DNA from: Sphingobacterium sp.
Lineage (GTDB): Bacteria > Bacteroidota > Bacteroidia > Sphingobacteriales > Sphingobacteriaceae
Length of the DNA stretch: 64,000 nucleotides
Assembly (NCBI GenBank): GCA_031277685.1
Contig: JAITLV010000280.1
Span: forward strand, 62,001 to 126,000
Direction of reading: 5' to 3'
Position numbers and translations under genes: made by a program. The notes beneath the pieces are model-generated. The model did not search any database and was not told the DNA's origin. It was given only the letters and a program-made list of their open reading frames with translations. Each line of letters starts with the position of its first letter. Within the stretch, counting starts at the first letter, position 1. Below, in pieces: positions 49,291 through 58,673 of the stretch.

Positions 49291-49713
49291 ATGAACAAGA
49301 CGGAAAGAAACTTTTATGAAGTGTTTACAGATTTGCAATGCTTTATCTTGGCGAATATGAATAGGGGAGACATCAATGGCGTTACGGCCACCCACTATAA
49401 TATCATCGAATATATTTACCGCCATGATCATTGTATCGTCAAGGAGATTGCTAAAGCATTTCATATCAGTCCACCAGCAGTTTCCAAACAGCTTAAATTT
49501 TTGATCGAACATAAGCTCATCGAACAGCAGCAGTCCTCAGCCGACCGCAGGATTTTCAATTTGCGTGTAACGGATAAAGGCCGGTTTATTATCGATAATT
49601 CGGAGAATTTCAGGGAAACAGTGGCCAAAGAAGCTGCTAAAAGCTTGACCGAAGATGACTTAAATAAGCTGACCGAATTGCTCAATAAGGTGTTGGCAGG
49701 GGTGAAAAAATAG
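49291..49713 (+). CDS. MarR-family transcriptional regulator
   Basis: 140 aa from the ATG at 49291 (a TTG at 49282 would add three residues). A winged helix-turn-helix is seen at about 40-105: HCIVKEIAKAFHISPPAVSK, QLKFLIEHKLIEQQQS, then the wing SADRRIFNLRVTDKG. MarR proteins bind as dimers to short palindromes and release DNA on binding small aromatic or oxidising compounds. It is divergent from the UvrA-like ATPase with a 49-base spacer holding a palindromic operator, so it probably represses itself and that ATPase. Confidence 0.9.
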   Translation: MNKTERNFYEVFTDLQCFILANMNRGDINGVTATHYNIIEYIYRHDHCIVKEIAKAFHISPPAVSKQLKFLIEHKLIEQQQSSADRRIFNLRVTDKGRFIIDNSENFRETVAKEAAKSLTEDDLNKLTELLNKVLAGVKK

Positions 49714-49791
49714 GTCAATGGTTTCAGCAAGGAGAAACAAGGATACTGTTGCTGCATTATTCTACTGGTTTTAGTAGAAATCCATCATAAA

Positions 49792-49822
49792 TTGACTTTC
49801 CTAAAAATAAAGCCTAATTTTG
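49792..49822 (+). promoter_or_regulatory. Consensus promoter of the sigma/FecR/SusCD operon
   Basis: TTG at 49792-49794, exactly 20 bases, then TAATTTTG at 49815-49822. It lies 29 bases before the sigma-factor ATG, so the sigma gene itself is read by the housekeeping sigma. Confidence 0.65.
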
Positions 49823-49850
49823 ACTGATCAATAATAACTAAACCATCAGG

Positions 49851-50378
49851 ATGAATGTAGCACATGTCAGACAACTGTTTACCCAGCTTTACGAAGAGAA
49901 TTGGGTGAAGCTGTATGTACATGTTTTCCGGATGTTAAATGATCAGGACGAGGCCCGTGATATTGTACAGGAAATATTTGCCAATCTCTGGGATCGCATG
50001 GAACGGCTGGAAATCGAGCATTCGTACCAGGCTTATCTTTTTCGTTCGGCCCGTAATTTGGTGATCAACCGAATCGCAAGTCAGGATGTGGGCCGTAAAT
50101 ATGAACATTACCTGGAGCATGCAGCTCCAAGCCTTGAAATTATGCCCGACGAATTGTTGCGGGAGAAAGAATTGGCCGAGCAGATCGATAAAGCGATTGA
50201 AAAGCTGCCGCGCAAAATGGCGCTGATCTTCAAAAAAAGCCGTTTTGAACAACGAAGTTATCGGGAGATTGCCGAGGAACTTGCTATCTCTGAGCAGACG
50301 GTCAAAAAGCAGATTTACAACGCGTTGACAGTCCTAAGAAAAAAAATACGAACTATTTTCATTTTTTTCTACCACTAA
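49851..50378 (+). CDS. ECF-type RNA polymerase sigma-70 factor
   Basis: This 175-aa protein has region 2 (YVHVFRMLNDQDEARDIVQE, with IFANLWDRMERLEI) and region 4 (IEKLPRKMALIFKKSRFEQR; SYREIAEELAISEQTVKKQI), separated by a short linker as in extracytoplasmic-function sigma factors. It belongs to the Bacteroidota group that partners with FecR anti-sigma factors and signal-transducing SusC receptors. The FecR gene follows, with an inverted repeat between them. Ligand binding at the receptor should release this factor to raise expression of the uptake genes. Confidence 0.93.
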   Translation: MNVAHVRQLFTQLYEENWVKLYVHVFRMLNDQDEARDIVQEIFANLWDRMERLEIEHSYQAYLFRSARNLVINRIASQDVGRKYEHYLEHAAPSLEIMPDELLREKELAEQIDKAIEKLPRKMALIFKKSRFEQRSYREIAEELAISEQTVKKQIYNALTVLRKKIRTIFIFFYH

Positions 50379-50385
50379 GAGGCCG

Positions 50386-50417
50386 CTATCCTGTCTTCTA
50401 AGCAATAAACAGGATAG
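50386..50417 (+). other. Hairpin between sigma and FecR genes
   Basis: CTATCCTGT (50386-50394) and ACAGGATAG (50409-50417) form a perfect 9-bp stem with a 14-base loop, ending 5 bases before the FecR start codon. It could lower FecR translation relative to the sigma factor. Confidence 0.5.
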
Positions 50418-50422
50418 TACCT

Positions 50423-51475
50423 ATGAAACCATCATTATCGAAACAATTGCTGCAGAAGTATCAGCAGGGAATGTGCAATGCCGAAGAAAAGGCCTTTGTC
50501 GAAAGTTGGTACAATCAGCTCAGCAGGACAAATAACACAAGAGATATACCGGAACTTGATCTGGCCGCCGAAGATCGGTATTTCCAGGAGCATATTTTTG
50601 GTTCCGAATTAAGAGCGCAGAGCCAGCGCAGAGCCTATAGGAAGGTCGCGGCCAGTATCGTATTCTTTTTGATGGCCGGAGCAGCGATGTACTTCTTTTC
50701 CCAACGCGAGCGATCTCCTCAGCCACTGCCTTTTAGTGTCGGTCAATTCCAGGCCGATCTGCTGATCGGAAACGAAGTGGTCAGCCTCGACGAGGAGAAG
50801 CCGTTTGACCCTGCTTATATGGCGCAGCAAAAAGGAGAGAAGGTAGCGATCAAGACCAAAAGGGGGCAAGAATTCAAAATGGAGCTTTCGGATGGTACGA
50901 CGGTGTGGTTAAATGCGGACAGCAAGCTGGAAATCGGGTCGGGATACAACATCCAGGAGCGCTCAGTATTCTTGACGGGTGAAGCCTATTTCAAGGTGGC
51001 AAAAAATAAAGCGAAACCTTTTATTGTTCATGTCGGCAACACCAGCATTGAAGCCCTGGGAACGGCTTTTAACGTGAAGTTATACACAAACGATAGTCAG
51101 CTCTTGACCACACAGCTTGACGAAGGAAAAATACGTGTCAGCAATGCTGGCCGGCAGGAGACTCTACTACCGGGACAGTCGATCCAGCTGAATGTGCTGA
51201 ATGGTACCTTCCAGCTTCAGCAGGAAAACAGACCGCAGGATATATCCAACTGGAAAGACGGCTACTTTGAATTTGACCAGACGCCGCTTCCGGAGATTTT
51301 GGCTGACCTTGCGCGTTGGTACAATTTTACCTATAGCCTGTCACCTGTCTATAAAAATAAAGTGCTTAGCGGAAAAATCAGCAAAAAAGAATCTTTTGAG
51401 GAGGTGCTGAAGATATTACGTTTCGCCGGCATCAATTATAAAATCGACAAGGACAGACTCTTGCTTGTTCCCTAA
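50423..51475 (+). CDS. FecR-family anti-sigma factor
   Basis: A 350-aa inner-membrane protein. The cytoplasmic N-terminus (about 1-70) should bind the sigma factor; one membrane segment (VAASIVFFLMAGAAMYFF, about 74-91) follows. The periplasmic FecR domain (KTKRGQEFKMELSDGTTVWL; NADSKLEIGSGY; VFLTGEAYFKVAKNKAKPFI) and a C-terminal DUF4974 domain (LPEILADLARWYNFTYSL; SGKISKKESFEEVLKIL) meet the STN domain of the receptor. The next gene is a SusC with an STN domain, as this signalling chain requires. Confidence 0.93.
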   Translation: MKPSLSKQLLQKYQQGMCNAEEKAFVESWYNQLSRTNNTRDIPELDLAAEDRYFQEHIFGSELRAQSQRRAYRKVAASIVFFLMAGAAMYFFSQRERSPQPLPFSVGQFQADLLIGNEVVSLDEEKPFDPAYMAQQKGEKVAIKTKRGQEFKMELSDGTTVWLNADSKLEIGSGYNIQERSVFLTGEAYFKVAKNKAKPFIVHVGNTSIEALGTAFNVKLYTNDSQLLTTQLDEGKIRVSNAGRQETLLPGQSIQLNVLNGTFQLQQENRPQDISNWKDGYFEFDQTPLPEILADLARWYNFTYSLSPVYKNKVLSGKISKKESFEEVLKILRFAGINYKIDKDRLLLVP

Positions 51476-51514
51476 CCAAACTCGAAACAAACGAATTTTC
51501 AATCTAAATACCCT

Positions 51515-54500
51515 ATGAAACAGTCCGTAAAAACACTGCTATTTATGCTGATGCATGTTAATGGCTATGCCTTTAGCCAGCAGGGAGACAAGCCATCCGA
51601 ACATGTTCAATTTAAACAGCTCGTTAAAGCCATCGAGCAGCGTAGCGATTATCGCTTTGTGTATGATCCCAATGAAATTAGTCCTGATCTGCATGTTGAT
51701 GTCAATTTAACCAATGCCAATATTCCGGAACTCCTTAAACAGGCATTCTCGGCTAAAGGCATCCGCTACCAAATTGTCAAAAATACCATCGTGATCCAGG
51801 GGAAAGTAGCTGGCAAAGCCCAGCAGGCTACCATCAGTGGCCGGGTCAGCAATGCGGCCGGTGCAGCGCTTGAAGGGGTCAGTGTCCGTGTTAAAAATAA
51901 GGTAGCCAGTACGGTTACCGATGCCAGCGGCCGTTTTAATTTAAACGGGCTGCAGCCGGATGATATACTGCTCTTGAGTTATGTTGGCTATCGCAGCAAG
52001 GAAGTGAAGCTTGCGGGCAACGGCAGTGTGGAGATAAGTCTTGAGGTAGATCCGGGTAATCTGGATGAAGTGGTGGTCATCGGTTACGGTACGTCTTCAG
52101 TACGCAAAAATACGGGATCCGTATCCAGCGTGACCGGCAAGGAAATAGAGACACAGCCGGTACTGGATCCATTAGCTGCACTGCAGGGCCGTGTTGCCGG
52201 ACTTAATATCGCATCCAATTCGGGGCTGCCGGGTAGCTCTTTTCAGGTGCAACTGCGTGGTGTCAATTCACTGAGCAATGGCAGTAGTCCCCTTTACATT
52301 ATCGACGGTATTCCATTTTCGGACGAAAGCATGAATCAGTTTGCCTCGGCCAATGGAAACCAAAGCCCACTAAGCCTGATCAATCCCAGGGATATTGAAC
52401 GGATCGATGTGCTTAAGGATGCCGATGCAACAGCCATTTATGGCTCCCGGGGTGGAAATGGAGTGATCCTGATCACAACCAAAAAGGGAAATAAAAGCGG
52501 GCTAAAAATAGACTTTAACGCTAATATTGGCTCCGGTAAGGCCATTCGAAACCTCAAGATGCTCAATACGGAGCAATATCTGGAAATCCGGAAGGAGGGA
52601 TTCAAGAACGATGATTGGACAGCGACGGCAGATAATGCGCCGGATCTACTGACCTGGGATCAGGCCGCTTACAGTGATTGGCAAAAGGCGTTTTATGGGG
52701 CAAGCGCTCCTTTCTCAAGTTATCAGCTGTCATTTTCCGGTGGAAACGAAAATACCCAATATCTGGCCAGTGCCAATTTCAATCGTCAGGGTGATCCCTT
52801 GCCCGGTAATAAAAATTATCAGCGTGGGGGTGCGCTATTGAACCTGGCTACGCAGTCCAAAGATCAGCGCTTTAAACTCAATAGCAGTTTCAACCTCAAC
52901 CTGGACCGTAATAATTCGGTGCCGACGGATATTGCCCAGTTTTATAACCTGGCGCCCAATTATCCTTTATACGATGAAAAGGGCGACTATTATTGGTTTC
53001 AGCAGACCTTGCAGAACCCGGCAGCCTATATGGAGCGGTCGAGTGTTTCTAAATCAAAATCCTTGCTGGCCAACTTTTCAGCCGAGTACGCGATCTTGCC
53101 AGAATTGGTTGCGAAAGTCAATGTAGGGTATAACCTCAAAAGCATGGACCAGACCCACCTGCTGCCCAATGCCGGATTTAATCCTTTGACCAGCACAGGT
53201 TCAATGGCCTCTTACGGGAATTCGGATTATCAGTCTTATATCGTTGAGCCGCAATTGAATTACAGCAAAAACTTTGGCAAACACGAATTTAAGCTCCTTT
53301 TGGGCGGTACCTGGCAGCAACGGATCAGCGAAGGTAAATATTTGGATGGCAGCAGTTACCCAAGTGATTCCCAGCTAGGCAACATGGCTGCCGCAGGTGT
53401 CCTTGCGATCCGCAATAATCAGTATGCGGATTACCGCTACCAGTCTGCATTTGCACGTATCAATTATGCGTACGCAGACAGGTACCTGGTGAATGTCAGT
53501 TACCGAAGGGATGGCTCGTCCCGCTTTGGCCCCAACAATAAGTACGGCAATTTTGGGTCGATCGGTGCCGCCTGGGTGTTCAGCAGTGAGGAATTTTTAA
53601 AGGATCAGTCCATCCTGAGCTTCGGAAAACTGCGCGCGAGCTGGGGGGTGACGGGCAATGACCAGATTGGCGATTACCAGTACCTGGATACCTGGGGAAC
53701 GGGCTTTGCTTACCAGGGCATCACCGGGCTTTATCCGACACGGGTATTTAATCCAAATTTTGGATGGGAAGAAATTAAAAAGAAAGAACTGGGCCTCGAC
53801 CTTGGATTTTTCAAGGATCGTATTTTCCTCACAGCCAATTATTACAACAACAGATCGGATAATCAGTTGATCAATATCGAGCTCGCGCCGCAGACGGGCT
53901 ATGGTTCCTATTTTGGTAATACCCCGGCACTGATCGAAAACAAGGGCTTGGAATTGGAGCTGAGCAGTCTGAATATCCAAAAAGAAAAGTTCAGCTGGAA
54001 AACCAATTTCAATATTACTTTTCCATCAAATACTCTGCTGGACTATCCAGAACTTGAAAATAGCAGCGATACAAGGCGATACGTCATTGGTGAGTCAACC
54101 CGTATCGTCCGTGGATTTCAGTTTACGGGAGTGGATCCGCAAACGGGCATCGCTCAATTCCGGGATGTGGATGGTGATGGAAAAATCACGGATTTCAATG
54201 ATTATGTGACATTGGGTTCACTGCTGCCCAAGTATTACGGTGGTATCGGCAATAATTTGAGCTATGGTAACCTGAGCCTTGGCTTCCTGTTTCAGTTTGT
54301 CAAACAGGAGGGGCCATCCATTGGTTATGGCCCACAGGCGACGACCATTGGCGGATTGGCCAATCTGGATGAATATGTATTGGGCCGCTGGCAGCAGCCG
54401 GGCGATGTGACGGACGTACCACGCGCCACGGCCAATAGCGCCAACGAAGCCAACCTGGCTTACCGCAACTACTACCGCTATTCATCGGCCGTATGGGACG

Positions 54501-54760
54501 ATGCGTCTTTCATCCGTTTAAAAAATGTATCGCTCAGTTATGACATCTCCAAATGGGCACAGAAGATCAATATCAGCCGGGCGCTGGTACAATTCAATGC
54601 GCAGAACCTCTTTATCTGGACAAACTTTAGGGGGCTGGATCCCGAGATACCAGGTTTTGACCGCGCGAATCTTTCGGATGTCAATCCTTTTGGTTCGGTA
54701 CGGAACAGCGCCACGCCATCAATGCGTACCTATACCTTTGCGGTTCAGCTTACTTTTTAA
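51515..54760 (+). CDS. SusC/RagA TonB receptor with signal-transducing STN domain
   Basis: A 1081-aa receptor. After a short signal segment there is an STN (secretin/TonB short N-terminal) domain at about 35-95 (FKQLVKAIEQRSDYRFVYDP; NIPELLKQAFSAKGIRYQIV), which signals to FecR, then a carboxypeptidase-regulatory-like domain (ISGRVSNAAGAALEGVSVRV), the TonB-box region LDEVVVIGYGTSSVRKNTGS and the SusC plug signature LKDADATAIYGSRGGNGVIL. The barrel ends RTYTFAVQLTF. It imports an unknown nutrient, probably a glycan, peptide or siderophore-like ligand, with the SusD encoded next. Confidence 0.95.
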   Translation: MKQSVKTLLFMLMHVNGYAFSQQGDKPSEHVQFKQLVKAIEQRSDYRFVYDPNEISPDLHVDVNLTNANIPELLKQAFSAKGIRYQIVKNTIVIQGKVAGKAQQATISGRVSNAAGAALEGVSVRVKNKVASTVTDASGRFNLNGLQPDDILLLSYVGYRSKEVKLAGNGSVEISLEVDPGNLDEVVVIGYGTSSVRKNTGSVSSVTGKEIETQPVLDPLAALQGRVAGLNIASNSGLPGSSFQVQLRGVNSLSNGSSPLYIIDGIPFSDESMNQFASANGNQSPLSLINPRDIERIDVLKDADATAIYGSRGGNGVILITTKKGNKSGLKIDFNANIGSGKAIRNLKMLNTEQYLEIRKEGFKNDDWTATADNAPDLLTWDQAAYSDWQKAFYGASAPFSSYQLSFSGGNENTQYLASANFNRQGDPLPGNKNYQRGGALLNLATQSKDQRFKLNSSFNLNLDRNNSVPTDIAQFYNLAPNYPLYDEKGDYYWFQQTLQNPAAYMERSSVSKSKSLLANFSAEYAILPELVAKVNVGYNLKSMDQTHLLPNAGFNPLTSTGSMASYGNSDYQSYIVEPQLNYSKNFGKHEFKLLLGGTWQQRISEGKYLDGSSYPSDSQLGNMAAAGVLAIRNNQYADYRYQSAFARINYAYADRYLVNVSYRRDGSSRFGPNNKYGNFGSIGAAWVFSSEEFLKDQSILSFGKLRASWGVTGNDQIGDYQYLDTWGTGFAYQGITGLYPTRVFNPNFGWEEIKKKELGLDLGFFKDRIFLTANYYNNRSDNQLINIELAPQTGYGSYFGNTPALIENKGLELELSSLNIQKEKFSWKTNFNITFPSNTLLDYPELENSSDTRRYVIGESTRIVRGFQFTGVDPQTGIAQFRDVDGDGKITDFNDYVTLGSLLPKYYGGIGNNLSYGNLSLGFLFQFVKQEGPSIGYGPQATTIGGLANLDEYVLGRWQQPGDVTDVPRATANSANEANLAYRNYYRYSSAVWDDASFIRLKNVSLSYDISKWAQKINISRALVQFNAQNLFIWTNFRGLDPEIPGFDRANLSDVNPFGSVRNSATPSMRTYTFAVQLTF

Positions 54761-54789
54761 TGATCATAAAACAACTAAAGACTTATACC

Positions 54790-56154
54790 ATGAATAAATA
54801 TATCATCTACAGCCTTTTTGCAGCACCACTGATGAACCTATCCTGCAATAAATTTCTGGAGGTGGACCCACCCAAGACAGAAGTGGCGGCAGAATCGGCC
54901 TTCAGTGACGAAAAAACGGCCACAGCTACCGTGGGGGGACTCTATACCAGTATGAACAATTACAACAACCTGTTTGCCAGTGGACTGATGACCATTGTGC
55001 TGTCCAGTCTGGCCGACGATTACTACTCAGCCTTTACAAGCTATGATGAGTACAGATACAACAAACTAAGTCCGGGGACCGCTTATCTCGATCGGCTCTG
55101 GTCCCAACCTTATGGCTATATCAATCACAGCAATAAGATTATCGAGGGGGTGGAAGCTTCGGCACTCAGCAGCACGGTAAAGGCACAGCTCTCGGCTGAA
55201 GCCCGTTTTACGCGGGTGTTCAATTACTTTTACCTGAGCAACCTTTTCAATAAAGTACCTCTGATCACGGATACCAAAGACCTGGATGGCAACAATCAAA
55301 AAGGTCCGGTCTCCCGGGAGGAGCTCTATGCATTTATGGTGGATGATCTGAAGAAAGCGGCTGCCGATATTTCAGATACCTATCAGGGCAATGAGCGTAC
55401 CCGCCCCAATAGAAAAGCTGTTGACGCGCTATTGGCCAGGGTATATCTGTATCACGCAGACTGGGCCAATGCCGAAGCAATGGCTGATAAAGTCATCAAC
55501 GATAATCAATACGAACTGTCGCGTGATCTCAACACGGTTTTTTTGAAAACGAGCAAAGAGGCGATCTGGCAACTGCAGACCGTGAATCTTTCTGTTGCTG
55601 GGGTCAACACCTGGGAAGGTTTCAGCATTGTTCCGGCAGCAGCTACAGCACGGAGTTTCTATCAGGTGTACGATAGCACCGTAGCGGCTTATGAAGAGAA
55701 TGACTTACGTAAAGCGATGTGGTTAAAGCCTTATGTTGTCAGTAACAAAACGCTGTATATGCCCTATAAGTACAAGGTGCGCACCGGTACACCTGTTACC
55801 GAATACAATACCGTGCTGCGCCTTGCCGAGCAGTATCTGATCCGTGCTGAAGCGCGGCTGAACCAAAATAAGTTGCAGGCTGCACTACAGGATATCAATC
55901 AGATCCGTGAGCGTGCTGGCCTTGCAGCGCTGCCACAAACGATGGACAAAGCAAGCATCGCCCTGGCACTCGAAAAAGAAAGGCAGCTGGAACTGCTCGG
56001 TGAATGGGGGCATCGTTGGTTTGACCTGGTCCGTACGAACAGGGCCCTGCCTGTACTTTCAAAGATCAAAACAGACTTTAGTGAAAGCGATACCAAAATA
56101 CCGATCGCCAGCGCTATTTTATTGACAAATGCCAACCTCCAACAGAATGATTAA
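54790..56154 (+). CDS. SusD/RagB-family surface lipoprotein
   Basis: 454 aa from the ATG at 54790, chosen because the lipoprotein signal (MNKYIIYSLFAAPLMNLSCN, Cys about 19) starts there; an ATG at 54760 overlapping the SusC stop would add 10 residues. The mature start KFLEVDPPKTEV, TPR-like helices (VDALLARVYLYHADWANAEA; LRLAEQYLIRAEARLNQNK) and the C-terminal EKERQLELLGEWGHRWFDLV are classic SusD. The very C-terminus (PIASAILLTNANLQQND) is short of NPGY but corresponds to that region. It is the binding partner of the receptor just upstream. Confidence 0.94.
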   Translation: MNKYIIYSLFAAPLMNLSCNKFLEVDPPKTEVAAESAFSDEKTATATVGGLYTSMNNYNNLFASGLMTIVLSSLADDYYSAFTSYDEYRYNKLSPGTAYLDRLWSQPYGYINHSNKIIEGVEASALSSTVKAQLSAEARFTRVFNYFYLSNLFNKVPLITDTKDLDGNNQKGPVSREELYAFMVDDLKKAAADISDTYQGNERTRPNRKAVDALLARVYLYHADWANAEAMADKVINDNQYELSRDLNTVFLKTSKEAIWQLQTVNLSVAGVNTWEGFSIVPAAATARSFYQVYDSTVAAYEENDLRKAMWLKPYVVSNKTLYMPYKYKVRTGTPVTEYNTVLRLAEQYLIRAEARLNQNKLQAALQDINQIRERAGLAALPQTMDKASIALALEKERQLELLGEWGHRWFDLVRTNRALPVLSKIKTDFSESDTKIPIASAILLTNANLQQND

Positions 56155-58063
56155 GCTATTCAAACAGGCCTTGCTGCTGATGTTGCTGCAGGCAAGCCTG
56201 CTCTTGCAGGCACAAGTCAGCATACAGCCGGAAAAAGCAGCAGCCGGTGATACGGTAACCATCAGCTTTGATCCTAGTAAATCTACTGCTGCTCCTAAAG
56301 CAGGACCATTTTTCGTGGATTTCAACTATTCAAATTTTTATGAATTCCCGAGCCGGATGCCCATGCAGCGCGAAGGTGGACTGTGGCGTGTAAGGTTTAA
56401 ACTGCCTGCCTATGCCAACTTTTCCTGCTTTACGATCTCCGACAAGGACAAGAAATTTGTACAGCAGGCAAGCGACAGCAGTCAATATGAGATCTACATC
56501 TATCAGCAGGGGAAGCTGATAGCCGGTAATTACCTGGGAAAATCGTACAGCATACCGGTCCAGGATAAAAACTCGGATCATATCGTTGCCACACAGGAAT
56601 ATTACCTCAAAAAGGAGTTGAGTCTTTATCCCGACAACTATGAGGCACAGCTCCGTCTGATCGTCCTACAGATGAAAAACAGCAGTCCGGCCCAGCAAGC
56701 GCAGCTGTTGAAAAAGGGTTTAGCGGTGGTGGAGAAAAAATTCCGAAGCAATCCGCTCAATGAAGGTAACCTCAACAAGGTAACCATGGGCTATCTGATA
56801 CTCGGTCAAAACCAAAAAGTGGATTCGATTCGCCAGGTCGTGATCAACGAGTTTCCCAACAAGAAGATCGGCATCGCTTACCGGCTCAATAATTTGCTCC
56901 GCGAGCAGGATTCCACCGCCGTGGTCGCGAAGATAGCGGAGCTTCTTTCCCTCAAAACAGCCGATAATGAGGCGGCCTATGGCAGTGCTTACGAATATCT
57001 TTTTAGCTATTACGTGCGGCACGGCGACAGCGTACAGGCCCGGAGATATCTGCCCCTGATTACACGTTGGGAACAAGATCCCTACAAATGGCGCGCATAC
57101 AATGAATATGTGCAGTTGCTATTGGATCATAAGCTGATGCTGCAAGATGCATCCAAGCTCAATTTATATCTGCTTGACAGTGTGGTGGTTTATCCCGTAA
57201 GTCTAATACGTTATTTCCCGGAAACGGGATATCTGGTTGCCCATGATCCGGCCAAGGCCGATAAGCTTACTGCGGTAAAAGCAGAACTAATGGCTAATCA
57301 GGGTCTTATAAGTGCTCAGTTAAATCAGCCCGAAGCCGCCCGAAAATGGTTTGCCAAAAGCATTCCTACACTTCAATCGGCTGCACTGCTCAGGGCCCTG
57401 GCCCTGCAGTACCAGCGTTGGAATGATCTGGTCAGTGCTATACCCCTGTTGGAGGCAGCCTATCGGCATGCTCCGTTTGACCCGGAGATCCGGCAGCTTC
57501 TCGACAGCGCGCTCGTTAAAACAGGGCTGGGTAATGCGACTGAACGGCAAGCCTATTTTAGCAAGCTTGACAAGCAATGGAAACAGGGCTATTACGAGGA
57601 GTTTCAGAAAATTATCGGCAATACGCCTTTTCCAGAAGACATCAGCCTAGTCGATATGGGCAAAAAACCGTTGCTTAAAGCGGAATTCAAGGACAAGATT
57701 GTCATCATTGATTTCTGGGCCACCTGGTGTAAGCCCTGCATTGCCTCTTTTCCTTATTTGCATCAGGTGTACAAAAAATATGCGGACGACCCGCAGGTGA
57801 AATTCGTTGTACTCAATTCGGGCAGTGGAAATAGCTGGGACGATGCCTACAAATGGGCACAGGCCAATCCCCAATTTGACTTTCCATTTTATTACAACCA
57901 AGATAAAAAGCTCAGTAGCAAGCTGGAGATAACGTCCATTCCGACAACGCTAATCCTGGATAAAAAGGGAAACATTCGTTTTCGAAAGGTGGGATTTGAA
58001 GGTGAAAAGCTACTGCAAAGCCTCGATGCCATGATCGAATACCTGAAAGAATTGGAACGATAA
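56147..58063 (+). CDS. TlpA-family exported thioredoxin with large N-terminal domain
   Basis: 638 aa from the ATG at 56147, overlapping the SusD gene by 8 bases. A signal peptide (LFKQALLLMLLQASLLLQAQ) is followed by a beta-rich domain, a long stretch of TPR-like helical pairs (about 150-470), and a C-terminal thioredoxin domain with WATWCKPC (Cys at about 528 and 531) and the cis-Pro region SIPTTLIL. Such proteins are common last genes in sigma/FecR/SusCD operons. The redox task, perhaps reducing an imported disulfide ligand or maintaining a partner protein, is inferred. Confidence 0.88.
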   Translation: MIKLFKQALLLMLLQASLLLQAQVSIQPEKAAAGDTVTISFDPSKSTAAPKAGPFFVDFNYSNFYEFPSRMPMQREGGLWRVRFKLPAYANFSCFTISDKDKKFVQQASDSSQYEIYIYQQGKLIAGNYLGKSYSIPVQDKNSDHIVATQEYYLKKELSLYPDNYEAQLRLIVLQMKNSSPAQQAQLLKKGLAVVEKKFRSNPLNEGNLNKVTMGYLILGQNQKVDSIRQVVINEFPNKKIGIAYRLNNLLREQDSTAVVAKIAELLSLKTADNEAAYGSAYEYLFSYYVRHGDSVQARRYLPLITRWEQDPYKWRAYNEYVQLLLDHKLMLQDASKLNLYLLDSVVVYPVSLIRYFPETGYLVAHDPAKADKLTAVKAELMANQGLISAQLNQPEAARKWFAKSIPTLQSAALLRALALQYQRWNDLVSAIPLLEAAYRHAPFDPEIRQLLDSALVKTGLGNATERQAYFSKLDKQWKQGYYEEFQKIIGNTPFPEDISLVDMGKKPLLKAEFKDKIVIIDFWATWCKPCIASFPYLHQVYKKYADDPQVKFVVLNSGSGNSWDDAYKWAQANPQFDFPFYYNQDKKLSSKLEITSIPTTLILDKKGNIRFRKVGFEGEKLLQSLDAMIEYLKELER

Positions 58064-58190
58064 TGCGTTGTTTTTACAGTGCTCCGCTTGCCGGTCGTCA
58101 GGTTAAGAAAAGAAATAAATAATTAGAGCAATGTGTTGCTACTCTTGTTGTTATCTAAGATGTCAAGATAATAATAAGATGGTAAGATAA

Positions 58191-58220
58191 CAATAAGGTA
58201 GTTGTATGACTACCTTATTG
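58191..58220. terminator. Bidirectional terminator between convergent genes
   Basis: CAATAAGGTAGT-TGTATG-ACTACCTTATTG is a perfect 12-bp hairpin. The stop codon of the minus-strand 98-aa gene (58215-58217) lies inside it. Confidence 0.8.
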
Positions 58221-58511
58221 ATGTCTATTACCTTTGTGGTAATACGAAATATTTTTGTTGATGCCCTGCGCTGCATCAGTTCTGTCGAGCGATACCATGA
58301 GGGGAGCATATTGCAATGATACAATATCCATGCTGTTGATTTCGGGCATTTTAAACGGGCGATACCAAGAAGGTGGCTTCGTTAGATTGCCTGTCTGTTT
58401 GCGATCTGTTTTTTCTGTTGATTCTTGTACAGAACCTTGTCTCCAGCGTCTGTATACAAGTAATGCAGTCCCAGCAACTGCAGTAATAATCAGTCCGATT
58501 TGTGCTTTCAT
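58215..58511 (-). CDS. Small hypothetical membrane-anchored protein, 98 aa
   Basis: An N-terminal hydrophobic helix (IGLIITAVAGTALLVYRRW) anchors the protein; a charged Ser/Thr/Lys linker and a Pro-rich patch (TKPPSWYRPFKMPEIN) follow. Family not recognised. The frame ends inside a strong terminator hairpin shared with the TlpA gene. The upstream region on this strand (58512-58620) contains an odd structure listed separately. The start ATG is preceded by TTTCTTTTTAAGAATTG-rich sequence (plus-strand reading) without a clear ribosome site, as is common in Bacteroidota. Confidence 0.6.
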   Translation of the reverse strand: MKAQIGLIITAVAGTALLVYRRWRQGSVQESTEKTDRKQTGNLTKPPSWYRPFKMPEINSMDIVSLQYAPLMVSLDRTDAAQGINKNISYYHKGNRHQ

Positions 58512-58567
58512 GCTTTCTTTTTAAGAATTGAACAAAATTCCGTACAAAAAGTTCAACAAAAAACAAA

Positions 58568-58609
58568 TCCGGCAGCCCCTGTATCTCAACGGGAAGCCGG
58601 AGGGACAGG
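58568..58609 (-). other. Terminator-like structure with interleaved alternative pairing
   Basis: On the minus strand, TCCGGC and GCCGGA pair around a 22-base loop and are followed by TTTGTTTTTTG, like an intrinsic terminator. CCTGT and ACAGG (plus-strand 58578-58582 and 58605-58609) form a second pair interleaved with the first. It lies 57-98 bases upstream of the 98-aa gene, so it may be an attenuator or pseudoknot. Confidence 0.4.
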
Positions 58610-58617
58610 TTCGCTTA

Positions 58618-58648
58618 TTGCTATTCTATTTTTAAACCCTTACCTTTG
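58618..58648 (+). promoter_or_regulatory. Consensus promoter of the methyltransferase gene
   Basis: TTG at 58618-58620, 20 bases, TACCTTTG at 58641-58648. Predicted start near 58655, giving a leader of about 110 bases. Confidence 0.65.
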
Positions 58649-58673
58649 CAGATTATAATGCCTTATTTCTTTT

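Noticed and set aside
58568..58609. Bacterial small SRP RNA
   Set aside because: The GGAAG-type fragments are superficially similar, but the conserved tip sequence and the long pairing of SRP RNA are missing.
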